A stretch of DNA of 64,000 nucleotides from Brassica napus (GCF_020379485.1 NW_026014884.1:704480-768479); one strand, 5' to 3'. Positions 1-10,784 are shown, numbered from the stretch's first letter. Numbers and translations are program-made. Notes: generated by a model not told the origin, from the letters alone.

Positions 1-843
1 GATTAGGTAACCAGAGAATAGAGATTGGGAGATTCAAAGTAACCAAAGACTATGAAGGAGAACGGGAAATCCCCCTAACTCTCTTAAGAGTTACAAATCG
101 CCATATACATCTGTTTATATAGACTTTTACAATCTGAGACATCATAAACCTATATCTAATGGCTGTAAATAACTTAAGAGGAATGGATGGTGTAGATGAG
201 CTGGTCTTGTTGCAATCTGTGTAGTTGAATCTGATTGGCTGAAGCAGCTGGCGCCTATCTTTAATTCAAACCAGGGCTGTGCTGTGATTGGCTCTCCTTA
301 AGCTCCTCCTAATCTGTCCACAGATCAGTCTAGGTTCATGGTCGTGGCTCCCCTTGCCTTTACAGTCAAAGCCAGCCTGTCCCATGACCAAACTCTCCAA
401 TCATATCACAGCACCTTATCTTCTTTGTCTTCTTCTCTTAAGAGCTTCTTTTGTCTTCTTCTCTTAAGAGCTTGTTTTGTCTTCTTCTCTTAAGAGCTGA
501 CCTATGCCCTATTTTTGCACAAACTTCATAACTTCTGAAATGATCGAGTTATGAGCTTTCGGGTCGGGACAGGTCCGTACGGATCCGTACGGTCCGTACA
601 CGTCCGTACCAAATCCGTACGGCCTCGCCCTAAGTTTTCACACTCGACCACCTGCTCCCAAAGATACTCCTAAGCCTCTCCTGACTTGGCCCTATCTTTG
701 CACAACCATCAGATCACTTCTGGACACTCTCAGACCCTCCTGAAGCCTTAGTAGACAATCCCTGAAGGACTTGCCCTATCTTTGCACAAGCACCAACTCA
801 ACTCATCACCTTTGCTTCTCCACTTCTTCTCTTCAAGTTAACA
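1..843 (-). mobile_element. Diverged G-type copia LTR, cut by the window edge
   Basis: The segment matches the minus-strand LTR of element G in order: an AACCCCC/taaggGTTACAAA block (about 65-100), a block ending ATCTAATGGCT (about 150-165), CCGTAC repeats (574-622), CCCTATCTTTGCAC repeats (508-787), and the terminal CTTCAAGTTAACA that ends at 843, where G has CTTCAAGTCAACA. It differs throughout by substitutions and indels, so it is an older or different subfamily. The left end lies outside the window, so solo LTR and 3' LTR of a larger element cannot be told apart. No coding capacity. Confidence 0.75.
574..622. promoter_or_regulatory. CCGTAC cluster in the diverged LTR
   Basis: Five GTAC cores, each inside CCGTAC, lie within 49 bases. 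The same kind of cluster occurs in the LTRs of A, D, E, F and G. GTAC is the known core bound by plant SBP-box (SPL) proteins; binding here is inference. Confidence 0.5.
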
Positions 844-1158
844 GAATTACTTTGTAAGAAGCTTGATTTGGATACATAAAGTGGTGGAGAATCACCAGGA
901 AGTTGAATAAATCTCATAGGAGTTGGCAAGAAGAAGTTATACCACTTTCAAATCAGGTGATTCCAGTTTCCCAGTTTGGGAATAGCACAGCTTCTTCGTC
1001 GTTCCAATCAAACCAGGATGAATCACTTTGTGAAAAGCTTGATTTGGATACAAAAAGTGGTGGAGAATCACCAGGAAGTTTAATAAATCTCATAGGAGTT
1101 GGCAAGAAGAAGTTATCCCACTTTCAAATCAGGTGATTCTAGTTTCCCAGTTTGGGAA
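844..1158. repeat. Direct repeat of 176-bp period; possible host DNA
   Basis: Copy one begins GAATTACTTTGT at 844 and copy two GAATCACTTTGT at 1020. They stay alignable with about ten differences until the H LTR begins at 1159. The 35 bases at 985-1019 are present only once because copy two is cut off by the H insertion. Reading the plus strand through 903-1136 gives 77 open codons, but the frame has no ATG and I recognise no family. It may be a fragment of a host gene or of an old transposon. The outer border coincides with the end of the LTR at 843. Confidence 0.6.
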
Positions 1159-2222
1159 TAAACACTTTTGTGTTTAGAGAATGATTCTGTGACACCCGCC
1201 ACTTTCAAAATATAATAAATTGATAAAAGCGGAAATAAAATAATAATACAACTCAAATAATAATAATCTTCATATAATATAAAAGTCAATACGGTAACAA
1301 AAGGCCTAAAAGCGCAACATCGATAACATCCGAAATATAAAATACGATATAAACCGAAAGTCTGAAATAGGAATAACATAGACGATAAAAGTCCAAAGGC
1401 CTAAAGGCCCGATAAAGATAAAAGCGGTAAAAGTGATAGAAGCCCAAAAGCCCAATAGCACCGGTCCGATAATCACTCCTGCTCATCGGTCTCACCTAAA
1501 AGGGGGAAAGAATGAGGGGTGAGCGACAGGGGAATCGCTCAGCGAGGTATGGGATGCTACCCCGAAGTCCATGGACCCGGACATAGCACTCCGAATAAAT
1601 ATAATTTAATTCTAATGCATGTCAAACACAGTACCTAAAGTACTCAAGCAACAAACAATGGTCCTAGCGAGGTGCGCACTCGCCGCCCACTAACAGGCCA
1701 AAACACTACCGAAAAGGTGCTCGGTTCATACACACACCGAAAAAGTGCTCGGTAACACACGCCCGTAGACGATTTATCGACACTTCCAGTCTACGGCTCA
1801 ACCGGTCGACTAAAGTTGGCCGTGACCTCCATACAATCCGGCATACAGCAGTCCGACTCTGTATCCGTCTCCAAACAAAAACAATCCTAGCTAAGAATTT
1901 ACATTAAGTGAAACAATCAATGTTGAATCCTCTAACCCCCTAGTTCCGGTTTATGCAAAGAACCTAAAACTAAACAAGCAATGACAGACTCGATTTCACA
2001 CAGACGGAACACATTAGAAATAAATTATACTTATTCGAGGTCCTAAGCCGAATAAGAGAAGTTCGGGAATAGACCCTCACCTTAGCAATAATAAGTGATA
2101 TCTATGAACTCCAGCTGCTCAAATGGACTCCAAATCTGAAATCAGATCGAAATTTCGAGTCAGAACGCCTTTCGAACGGTTTAAAACGGGTATTTACGGA
2201 AAAGTCAACCCGCTGGTCAAAG

Positions 2223-2276
2223 ATTAATTATTTAATTAATTAATTAATTAATTAATTAATTATTTAATTAATTAAT
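2223..2276. repeat. AT-rich microsatellite in the gypsy LTR
   Basis: About 54 bases of near-perfect ATTA/TTAA repetition. The same run, of equal length, is in the other LTR at 9213-9266. Confidence 0.9.
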
Positions 2277-2389
2277 CCGGTTTTCCCTAACCGATTTCCA
2301 ATTGATTTTAACCGACCGGTTTAATCAAACCGAATCGAAATCGATTTAAACCGGTCAAACCACCGGTTGACCGAGTCACCGAGTTGACT

Positions 2390-2720
2390 CACCGGGTTGA
2401 CTCGGCCGAGTTGGCGAGTCACCGGCGAGTCACCGGTGTCGGTCGCCGGCGGCGACGGCGGCGGCTTACCGGAAAATCAACGGCGGCGACGGCGGCGAGG
2501 CGGCGGCTTCTCGGCGGCGGACGGACGGTGGTCGGTCACGGCGGCTCCGGCGAACGTTGGTCGGAGACGGCGGCGCGTGGCCGGAACTCGCGGTGGCTCC
2601 GGCGGACGGCGGTGGCGCGTGTGTTTCACGCGCGCGCCGAGGCGAATCTTCGGGAGGCGCGTGCGGCTTCGTCCGGGCTCCGTTTGAGGCGTGGTTGGTG
2701 TCTACGGCTTCGTCTCGACG
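2390..2720. other. GC-rich, CpG-rich block inside the gypsy LTR
   Basis: Many CGG/GGC triplets contrast sharply with the AT-rich remainder of the LTR. The block gives several overlapping arginine-, glycine- and alanine-rich open frames on the plus strand, antisense to the element; low complexity explains them. The counterpart is at about 9380-9710. Confidence 0.6.
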
Positions 2721-2969
2721 AGAGGAACACGATGATGGCCTTGTATGTACGAGATGATCAATGGTTAGGAAGTTATGGGTGATTTACTAAACGGAAACAA
2801 AAATGAGCTTAAGGAATGCGGTTTTCGGCGGTTACCTAAGGCGTTTATCGGTGGTGGCAAGCTGAACGTGATCACGGCGACGAGCTCCGGCAACGAGCTC
2901 CGGCGACTCTCTGACTATAAAATAATCACACTTCTTCTTAGCTCTCTCTCTAATTCTTTTCTTTATTTT

Positions 2970-5900
2970 CTAAGTTTTTGGTGAAATGGGAGAAGGTGGA
3001 GGTGGTGGGGTTTTAAAGGCATTACCTTTGGCCTTTGGAGTTGGGGTTGGGTCATTACAATTCTCCCCCACTAACAAGGAATTCGACCCCGAATTCACGT
3101 CACCAAACTCTCCAATGGCACCCCGAAACAGCTCTGGATAATCAATCCTCATTTGGGGCTCGGATTCCCAGGTATCCTCCTGAATTCCGTCTCCCTCCCA
3201 ACGAACCTTGATCAACATGGTCATCATTCCACGATCTGCTTTCACTTGGCGATCCAATATCTCTACTGGTTGGCACAACCCACGTAACCCTTTGCCAAGG
3301 TTTCTAGGTGGTTGCTGCAAAATGAGCTCTGGCTCTCTCACTACTTTCCTCAAAACGGAAACATGAAACACGTCATGGAAATCTGATAACTCTCCTGATA
3401 AATCTAGTCGGTAAGCAACTGCTCCAATCCGCTCCAAAATAGGATATGGTCCCATATATCTCGGTTTAAGCTTCTTTAGCTTCCGAGTCTTAGATCCTCC
3501 CTGAAATGTCCTCATTTTTAGGTATACCAGGTCGCCAACCTGAAACTCCAAATCTCTTCGCCGTTTATCTGCATAACTCTTCTGACGGTCATGGGCTTCC
3601 TTAAGCCGCATCTTGAGCATCTCAACCTGTTCGACTGTCTCTTGAACCATGGCTGGTTCTATCTCACGTCGCTCTCCCACTTCCGTCCAACAAAGTGGTG
3701 TGCGACAAGGCCTACCATATAGAGCCTCATATGGTGCCATCCCAATACTCGAATGATAGCTGTTGTTGTAGGCAAACTCGGCTAGAGGTAGATACTTCAC
3801 CCAACTACCTTCCCAATCTAAAACACAAGCTCTGAGCATATCCTCCAAAGTCTGAATAGTCCTCTCTGACTGACCATCTGTTTGCGGGTGATAAGCCGTA
3901 CTCATATGAACTTTCGTCCCAAGCGCCTTCTGGAAGGCTCTCCAAAACTCAGACGTGAACTTTGTATCCCGATCCGATACAATGCTGACCGGAACTCCAT
4001 GCAATCTTACAATCTCGCTGATGTAAGTCTGTGCTAGCTGATCAGCTCTGTCTGTCTTCTTAACTGCTAGAAAATGGGCTGACTTCGTAAGTCTATCCAC
4101 GATTACCCATATGGCATTCTTCCCTCCTGATGTAGTCGGCAAACCCGTCACGAAATCCATAGTTACCATGTCCCATTTCCACTCAGGTAATGGCAGGTTT
4201 TGTAATAACCCGCTAGGAACCTGATGCTCGGCTTTAACCATCTGACACGTCTGACATTGCGATACAGTTGAAGCAACATCTCTCTTCATACCAGGCCAAT
4301 GGTAATATCGCTTCAGATCCCTATACATCTTGGTATTTCCTGGATGAATCGAGAAACTCGAGTGGTGTGCTTGCCGTAATATCTCCTTTCTTAACAACTC
4401 ATCATTGGGCACACAAATCCTGTTTCGATACATGAACATCCCGTTGGTGGCTGTATGAAAACCAATACTCTCCATCTCGATCTGCTTACGCAAAGCTTCA
4501 TCACTATCCTGAGCTTTGCGTATCCTCCATAGTAAGTCTGCCCGCTCTACAGCCTCAGCGCCAACTGACTCTCCCTCTACAGTAACTGCACATAATCTTA
4601 GACTAGCAAGTGTCCCAGTAAGCTCCTGGACCTCTTTGGTTCCCGATATATCGCTTCTGCGCCTACTCAAGGCATCCGCCACATGATTGGCTTTTCCCGG
4701 GTGATATGTGATCTCCAAATTGTAGTCTGCTAACAACTCCATCCATCTACGCTGCCTCAAATTCAAGTCCGTTTGCGTAAATATGTACTTCAGACTCTGG
4801 TGGTCCGTGAAAATCTTCACCTTCTCTCCATACAAGTATGACCTCCAGATCTTTAATGCAAATACAACTGCTGCCAACTCCAAATCATGAGTAGGATAAT
4901 TGGTCTCGTGAGGCCTCAACTGTCGTGATGCATAGGCAATGACCTGACCTTCCTGCATCAGTACACATCCCAATCCGGTGCCTGACGCATCAGTGTAAAC
5001 ATCATATGGTACCCCTGGCCTCGGGAGTACCAAAACTGGCGCATGGGTCAGCTGTCGCTTCAACTCAGTGAAACTCCCCGAACATTCCTCTGTCCAATCA
5101 AACTCGGTGTCTTTTCCTGTTAGCCGTGTCATTGGCTTTGCAATGCTAGCAAAATTTTTGACATACTTTCTGTAGTATCCTGCCAAACCGAGAAAACTGC
5201 GGATCTCCGTCGCATTCTTAGGTGTCGGCCACTCTGAAATGGCGCTAATCTTCTCCTGATCTACGGCAACTCCTGCTTCTGAAACCACGTGACCCAAAAA
5301 TCCAATCTTCTTCTGCCAAAAGCTACACTTACTCAGCTTGGCAAATAACTGATGTTCCCGAAGCTTACCCAACACAATTCGCAAATGTTCAGCATGCTCC
5401 TCTCTACTCCGAGAATAAACCAAGATGTCATCTATGAAAACGATCACACACTTATCTAAGTGCTCACGGAATACATCATTCATAAGCTTCATGAACGCGG
5501 CTGGTGCGTTCGTCAACCCAAATGGCATCACCACAAATTCGTAATGTCCATAACGGGTACGGAATGCCGTCTTCCGCACATCTCCCTCAGCTATCGCAAT
5601 CTGGTGGTATCCCGATGCCAAGTCAATCTTAGAGAACCATGAAGCTCCCTGCAACTGGTCCAACAACTCGTCGATACGCGGGAGCGGGTACTTATTCTTG
5701 ATGGTCACTTTGTTCAAACCTCTGTAATCTATACAAAGTCTGAAACTCCCATCTTTCTTCTTCACAAACAACACTGGTGCTCCCCACGGTGACGTACTCG
5801 GCCTGATAAACCCCTTATCAGATAGCTCCTCCAATTGTTTCTTTAACTCTGCCATCTCAGTTGGTGCGAGACGGTATGGAGCTCGTGAAATTGGTGCTGC

Positions 5901-6478
5901 TCCTGGCTCTACTTCTATTGTAAGAACGTCCGCTCTAGCTGGTGGTGGCCCTTTTAAAGGCTCAAAAACATCCTCGTACTCGGCGACCACTGGTATATCA
6001 TGCAGCTTCTGCTGACCGTCCTCCTTAACCATCGAAATGGTTGCCAAGAATCCCTCTGCTCCACTTTCCAATAATTCTTCTGCACGCAACATGGAGACGA
6101 TAGGAATTTCCCGGTGTGTCTGAATTCCCTCGCAAATGATCTTTCCTTCTTCTCTAGGGATATTAACTCTTGCCTTCGGACAATCCAAGACTACTCGATG
6201 TCGCGACAGCCAATCCATCCCAAGTATAACATCGTAGGAGCTCATCTCCATCTCCGTCAAATCTCCGAGCAACTCGACTCCTCCAAGTAGAACTGGTACA
6301 TCGTGATGAATGCCAACTGCACCCAACTTCTCCGTGCCGGCAGTCTGGATCTGCTTAGCCTTCGGTTCAAAGACTCCACGAAAAGACCAAGACTGGACTA
6401 AGCGCGGACTCACAAAACTATGAGAGGCTCCCGTGTCGAATAAGGTATAAGCTGACTCTCCTCCAACTAAAACCGATC
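2970..6478 (-). CDS. Gypsy pol: protease, RT, RNase H, integrase, chromodomain
   Basis: The polyprotein copies element RNA into DNA and inserts it in the nucleus. The frame runs open from 6478 to a stop at 2970. In order: aspartic protease with DTGAS at 6437-6423 and a later ILGMDWL motif; RT with FIDD at about 5438-5427; RNase H ([10 protein letters not shown] region); integrase with an HHCC zinc site (HPGNTK, then CQTC) and a D,D,E core; a GPYP-type motif; and a C-terminal chromodomain with VRWEG and DTWE. The frame has no ATG ahead of the protease, so it must be joined to gag; removing 6479-6560 joins the two frames exactly. The last 30 or so codons lie in the 3' LTR. No internal stop is seen. 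Confidence 0.92.
3060..3074 (-). other. Gypsy polypurine tract
   Basis: On the minus strand a purine-rich run, AGTGGGGGAGAAT, lies directly next to the 3' LTR. It is the expected primer for plus-strand DNA synthesis. The pol frame continues across it. Confidence 0.8.
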
Positions 6479-6560
6479 CTACACGAGATTTTTACTAACT
6501 ACACATGACAACCACGAGCCAAAATACCCAAACACAAACAAGTATGGAAAAGACTCATAC
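6479..6560 (-). other. Putative 82-nt intron joining gypsy gag and pol
   Basis: On the minus strand the segment begins GTATGAGT after CAG and ends CGTGTAG before GA, matching plant splice sites. It is T-rich. Gag and pol are in different frames. Removing exactly these 82 bases joins codons ATA GCA G and GA TCG GTT so that Gag flows into the protease (residues GAEPIAG then SVLVGGE, DTGAS 9 residues later). Without removal, Gag ends with 20 extra residues at a stop at 6499. A programmed frameshift or a simple disabling indel are alternatives. Confidence 0.55.
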
Positions 6561-7953
6561 CTGCTATCGGCTCAGCTCCCTGAGGATCTCCAACCGCAAA
6601 CACACGTGGAGCGATGGCTAGACGCTTCGGTGGTGGTGGAAGTGCCGCATTGTCCTTCCTCGGGCAATCTCTGATGAAGTGACCTGGCTGACCACAGCCA
6701 AAGCAAACATGTGCCGCTGCTGGTGCTGCTGGTGCTGCAATCTGTCTGACTGGTGGCGTATCCAATGGCCTAGCTCGACAAAACTTCGCAATGTGTCCAA
6801 TCCTACCGCAAGTAAGACACCTCATACACTGCCCACTGTGACTGCGATGGCAACGAGGACATATCGGTAATCCCGACGGGTCCCCTGCTCTCCTTTGAGA
6901 CTCTGGAGCTTTTCCAGACTTAACATGAACTGCTTTGGCGAGTTCCTTCTCCTCCGCCAAGCCTGCCTCCTGCTCGGCAGCTTTCTCCACCAAATCTCCC
7001 AACCGGTGGTAAGTGACTACGCGACACCTGTTACGAATCTCCACTCGCATCCCACTCAAAAACTTTCTAATCAAGTCTTCTTCTGAAATGCCCACTCCTG
7101 CAAATCTGCGAAGTTGGTTGAACACAACCTCATACTCCCTGATAGACATCTCTCCCTGGCTTACATGCTCGAACTCGCACTTCTTCCTATCCATCGCTTC
7201 CTTCGGAAAGTATTTCCTATCGAACTCTCGAATGAAATCAGCGAAAGTAAGTCTCTCTGGCCCAAAATGGCTCAATCGTATTCCCTCCCACCATATAAGA
7301 GCATCTCCACGAAGGTACTGCATAGTCAATCTGAGCGACAACTCTGGTGGACACTCAATAATCTCCAGCTTCCGCTGCAAGGCTAACTTCCAATCGTGTG
7401 CAGCTACAGCATCCACTGTCCCGCTAAAATGCTCCATCTCCATGTTTCTCATCTGACATGTCAGCCTGTAGAACCTCTCATTATAAACCGGGTAAACATG
7501 AGGTCGCGGTGGTGGTGGCGGTAGATCCTGAACACCATGAGCAAACTGCTGAACTGGACCCTGCTGCAGAGGAACCTGTGGAAGGGGAACCTGCTGAACG
7601 GGATCCTGATGATCATGCTGAGCTGGAATCTGCTGATCTTGTTGGACATGAACCAGTGGAACTTGCTGAACCTGAATCTGCGGTCCCTGCTGAACGGCAG
7701 CCATCTGACGAGCAACCTCCTGAGCAGCTACTCGGGCGGCCTCCTGAGCGGCCTGCCTGGCTGCCTCCTGGGCAATCTGCTGAAGTGCTTCCTGAGCGGC
7801 CTGTCTAGCGGCATCCTGAACCATCTGTCTCAATGCATCCTGATCAACTGGTGGAGCCGCGGGTGGTGGAACTGCGGGCTGCTCATGCTCATCTACATTG
7901 TCTCTAACGGCTCTGGCGGTCTGGGCACGGGTGGTTCTTCTCCTTGGCGGCAT
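6499..7953 (-). CDS. Gypsy Gag polyprotein
   Basis: Gag forms the cytoplasmic particle that packages element RNA. The ATG at 7953 opens 484 codons. The N-terminal part is basic (MPPRRRTTRAQ), then a glutamine-, alanine- and valine-rich stretch of short repeats (residues about 45-150). A retrotransposon Gag core follows (region with WWEGIRLSH and FDRKYFPKEAMDRKKCEF), and then two zinc knuckles of the CX2CX4HX4C type (CLTCGRIGHIAKFC and CFGCGQPGHFIRDC). The final 20 codons, after GAEPIAG, fall in the putative intron; if spliced, Gag continues into pol and the last exon base is 6561. Confidence 0.93.
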   Translation of the reverse strand: MPPRRRTTRAQTARAVRDNVDEHEQPAVPPPAAPPVDQDALRQMVQDAARQAAQEALQQIAQEAARQAAQEAARVAAQEVARQMAAVQQGPQIQVQQVPLVHVQQDQQIPAQHDHQDPVQQVPLPQVPLQQGPVQQFAHGVQDLPPPPPRPHVYPVYNERFYRLTCQMRNMEMEHFSGTVDAVAAHDWKLALQRKLEIIECPPELSLRLTMQYLRGDALIWWEGIRLSHFGPERLTFADFIREFDRKYFPKEAMDRKKCEFEHVSQGEMSIREYEVVFNQLRRFAGVGISEEDLIRKFLSGMRVEIRNRCRVVTYHRLGDLVEKAAEQEAGLAEEKELAKAVHVKSGKAPESQRRAGDPSGLPICPRCHRSHSGQCMRCLTCGRIGHIAKFCRARPLDTPPVRQIAAPAAPAAAHVCFGCGQPGHFIRDCPRKDNAALPPPPKRLAIAPRVFAVGDPQGAEPIAGMSLFHTCLCLGILARGCHV

Positions 7954-8162
7954 CTAAAAGGAAAGCGAAAAGTTAACTTACGCTGAACTTTGGATACCAA
8001 CATTTTAAGGAGCAGTGATATCGAACGAAAAGGTGCTATTTATTTTTATTTTCAAAATTCCCAAATCCCCGAAAATATTTTGAAATCGTGTAAAACCGTC
8101 AAAACCGAATAAAACCAGGTCTCCAAAAATCGCCATCCCGGGTCGGAGCCGGGACGGAACCC

Positions 8163-8174
8163 GCTCTGATACCA
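8163..8174 (-). other. Gypsy primer-binding site (initiator tRNA-Met)
   Basis: On the minus strand it reads TGGTATCAGAGC, complementary to the 3' end of plant initiator tRNA-Met, three bases inside the 5' LTR end at 8178. Confidence 0.9.
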
Positions 8175-8177
8175 AAT

Positions 8178-10049
8178 TGTGACACCCGCCACTTTCAAAA
8201 TATAATAAATTGATAAAAGCGGAAATAAAATAATAATACAACTCAAATAATAATAATCTTCATATAATATAAAAGTCAATACGGTAACAAAAGGCCTAAA
8301 AGCCCAACATCGATAACATCCGAAATATAAAATACGATATAAACCGAAAGTCTGAAATAGGAATAACATAGACGATAAAAGTCCAAAGGCCTAAAGGCCC
8401 GATAAAGATAAAAGCGGTAAAAGCGATAGAAGCCCAAAAGCCCAATAGCACCGGTCCGATAATCACTCCTGCTCATCGGTCTCACCTAAAAGGGGGAAAG
8501 AATGAGGGGTGAGCGACAGGGGAATCGCTCAGCGAGGTATGGGATGCTACCCCGAAGTCCATGGACCCGGACATAGCACTCCGAATAAATATAATTTAAT
8601 TCTAATGCATGTCAAACACAGTACCTAAAGTACTCAAGCAACAAACAATGGTCCTAGCGAGGTGCGCACTCGCCGCCCACTAACAGGCCAAAACACTACC
8701 GAAAAGGTGCTCGGTTCATACACACACCGAAAAAGTGCTCGGTAACACACGCCCGTAGACGATTTATCGACACTTCCAGTCTACGGCTCAACCGGTCGAC
8801 TAAAGTTGGCCGTGACCTCCATACAATCCGGCATACAGCAGTCCGACTCTGTATCCGTCTCCAAACAAAAACAATCCTAGCTAAGAATTTACATTAAGTG
8901 AAACAATCAATGTTGAATCCTCTAACCCCCTAGTTCCGGTTTATGCAAAGAACCTAAAACTAAACAAGCAATGACAGACTCGATTTCACACAGACGGAAC
9001 ACATTAGAAATAAATTATACTTATTCGAGGTCCTAAGCCGAATAAGAGAAGTTCGGGAATAGACCCTCACCTTAGCAATAATAAGTGATATCTATGAACT
9101 CCAGCTGCTCAAATGGACTCCAAATCTGAAATCAGATCGAAATTTCGAGTCAGAACGCCTTTCGAACGGTTTAAAACGGGTATTTACGGAAAAGTCAACC
9201 CGCTGGTCAAAGATTAATTATTTAATTAATTAATTAATTAATTAATTAATTATTTAATTAATTAATCCGGTTTTCCCTAACCGATTTCCAATTGATTTTA
9301 ACCGACCGGTTTAATCAAACCGAATCGAAATCGATTTAAACCGGTCAAACCACCGGTTGACCGAGTCACCGAGTTGACTCACCGGGTTGACTCGGCCGAG
9401 TTGGCGAGTCACCGGCGAGTCACCGGTGTCGGTCGCCGGCGGCGACGGCGGCAGCTTACCGGAAAATCAACGGCGGCGACGGCGGCGAGGCGGCGGCTTC
9501 TCGGCGGCGGACGGACGGTGGGCGGTCACGGCGGCTCCGGCGAACGTTGGTCGGAGACGGCGGCGCGTGGCCGGAACTCGCGGTGGCTCCGGCGGACGGC
9601 GGTGGCGCGTGTGTTTCACGCGCGCGCCGAGGCGAATCTTCGGGAGGCGCGTGTGGCTTCGTCCGGGCTCCGTTTGAGGCGTGGTTGGTGTCTACGGCTT
9701 CGTCTCGACGAGAGGAACACGATGATGGCCTTGTATGTACGAGATGATCAATGGTTAGGAAGTTATGGGTGATTTACTAAACGGAAACAAAAATGAGCTT
9801 AAGGAATGCGGTTTTCGGCGGTTACCTAGGGCGTTTATCGGTGGTGGCAAGCTGAACGTGATCACGGAGACGAGCTCCGGCAACGAGCTCCGGCGACTCT
9901 CTGACTATAAAATAATCACACTTCTTCTTAGCTCTCTCTCTAATTCTTTTCTTTATTTTCTAAGTTTTTGGTGAAATGGGAGAAGGTGGAGGTGGTGGGG
10001 TTTTAAAGGCATTACCTTTGGCCTTTGGAGTTGGGGTTGGGTCATTACA
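8178..10049 (-). repeat. Gypsy 5' LTR
   Basis: It is 1872 bp and aligns with the 3' LTR at a constant offset of 6990 with no indels. I see seven substitutions, near 1314, 1434, 2463, 2532, 2644, 2839 and 2878 in 3' LTR coordinates. The promoter for the minus-strand transcript should lie here; I could not place a convincing TATA box. Confidence 0.95.
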
Positions 10050-10456
10050 GATTCAAACAACCATAGATACTTAGATTCAAAGATTAAAGAGATTAAGAGA
10101 TTTTAGTGAGAGAATCAAGAGAGAGAGACTCAAAACTCCATTGATTAATTTAATGTCTCAGATACAAGATATATATGAAGATATAAGGCTAATACAAAAG
10201 GGATTTCGAAATCCATAAGCATGTGAGGTCAATGGACAGGCTAGAGCTCCTTTTGCTTCACATGCTTGGACAGGCTGTAAAAGTGCTTTACTTTTCCAGC
10301 TATGACCAGACCTTATCCAAACACCTCCTCCCTTATCCAGACTCATCTTGGGCGTGATCCCCTTTACCATGTTGAGATGAGATGAGGATATAAGGAAGGA
10401 AGACTTATGGGAACTAGTTGAGCTTGGGGAGTTAAGGCATAGCATGGACGAGCCAT

Positions 10457-10546
10457 CCGTACAAGGTCGTACAGCCTCCGTACTAGGCCGTACAAAGGGA
10501 GGAGGTAACTCAGTCATGGTGAAACAAAGTTACCCGAGTAACTTTG
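10457..10546 (+). promoter_or_regulatory. U3 module of A: GTAC cluster and palindrome
   Basis: Four GTAC cores lie at 10457-10495 (three as CCGTAC, one as TCGTAC), followed at 10525-10546 by CAAAGTTAC-CCGA-GTAACTTTG, a perfect inverted repeat with 9-bp arms. D and E show the same order with CTTTTAC-CCGA-GTAAAAG and AGTTAC-CCGT-GTAACT. Confidence 0.5.
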
Positions 10547-10776
10547 TATGATGGGAAGAAGCTTTGATCACTTAGGCAAAGTGATCAGACCGTTGAGAGT
10601 GGATAAGGAAGGGAGAAGGAGCGTGTGACAGACTGTCATGGACTGGAAGGATAAGGCATAAAGCAAAAGATGCCTCACACACGCGGATGCTCCCATTGGA
10701 CGCTTTCAAATGGGTGCTCCTCTTATGCTTTGACCTCACATGCTTGTATAATGAAACCCTAGTGTCTTCTACTTAC

Positions 10777-10784
10777 TATATATT
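10777..10784 (+). promoter_or_regulatory. TATA-like box of A
   Basis: TATATATT lies about 165 bases before the LTR end. D and E have TATATATTGTA at the same relative place, and B and C have similar TATATA runs. Confidence 0.55.

Larger units (their letters stand above)
1188..3059 (-). repeat. Gypsy 3' LTR
   Basis: It is 1872 bp, identical in length to the 5' LTR, plus-strand ends TGTGACACCC and GGGTCATTACA. It contains an AATT run (2223-2276), a block of TTGACTC/GAGTCACC repeats (about 2368-2430) and a very GC-rich stretch (about 2390-2720). The last codons of pol read through the polypurine tract into it, to a stop at 2970. Confidence 0.95.
1188..10049 (-). mobile_element. Complete Ty3/gypsy chromovirus (Tekay/Del-like)
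   Basis: The element is 8862 bp and bounded by the 5-bp target duplication GATTC (1183-1187 and 10050-10054). Two 1872-bp LTRs begin TG and end CA; I count seven substitutions between them (about 0.4 percent), so the insertion is young. Gag and pol lie on the minus strand between an initiator tRNA-Met primer site (8163-8174) and a polypurine tract (3060-3074). The C-terminal chromodomain after integrase places it among chromoviruses; the Tekay/Del assignment is from overall organisation and is less certain. It sits inside the LTR of element H. Confidence 0.93.

Noticed and set aside
903..1136. Host gene exon
   Set aside because: The frame has no ATG, overlaps a tandem duplication whose first copy contains stops in the matching frame, and matches no family I recognise; kept only as a repeat of unknown origin.
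2384..2782. Arginine-rich open frame of 132 codons (and its twin at 9374-9772)
   Set aside because: It lies in the CGG-rich part of the gypsy LTR, antisense to the element, is duplicated only because LTRs are duplicated, and has low-complexity composition.
7458..7986. Plus-strand open frames opposite the gypsy gag
   Set aside because: Mirror frames of the glutamine/alanine-rich Gag repeats; no independent start context or family match.
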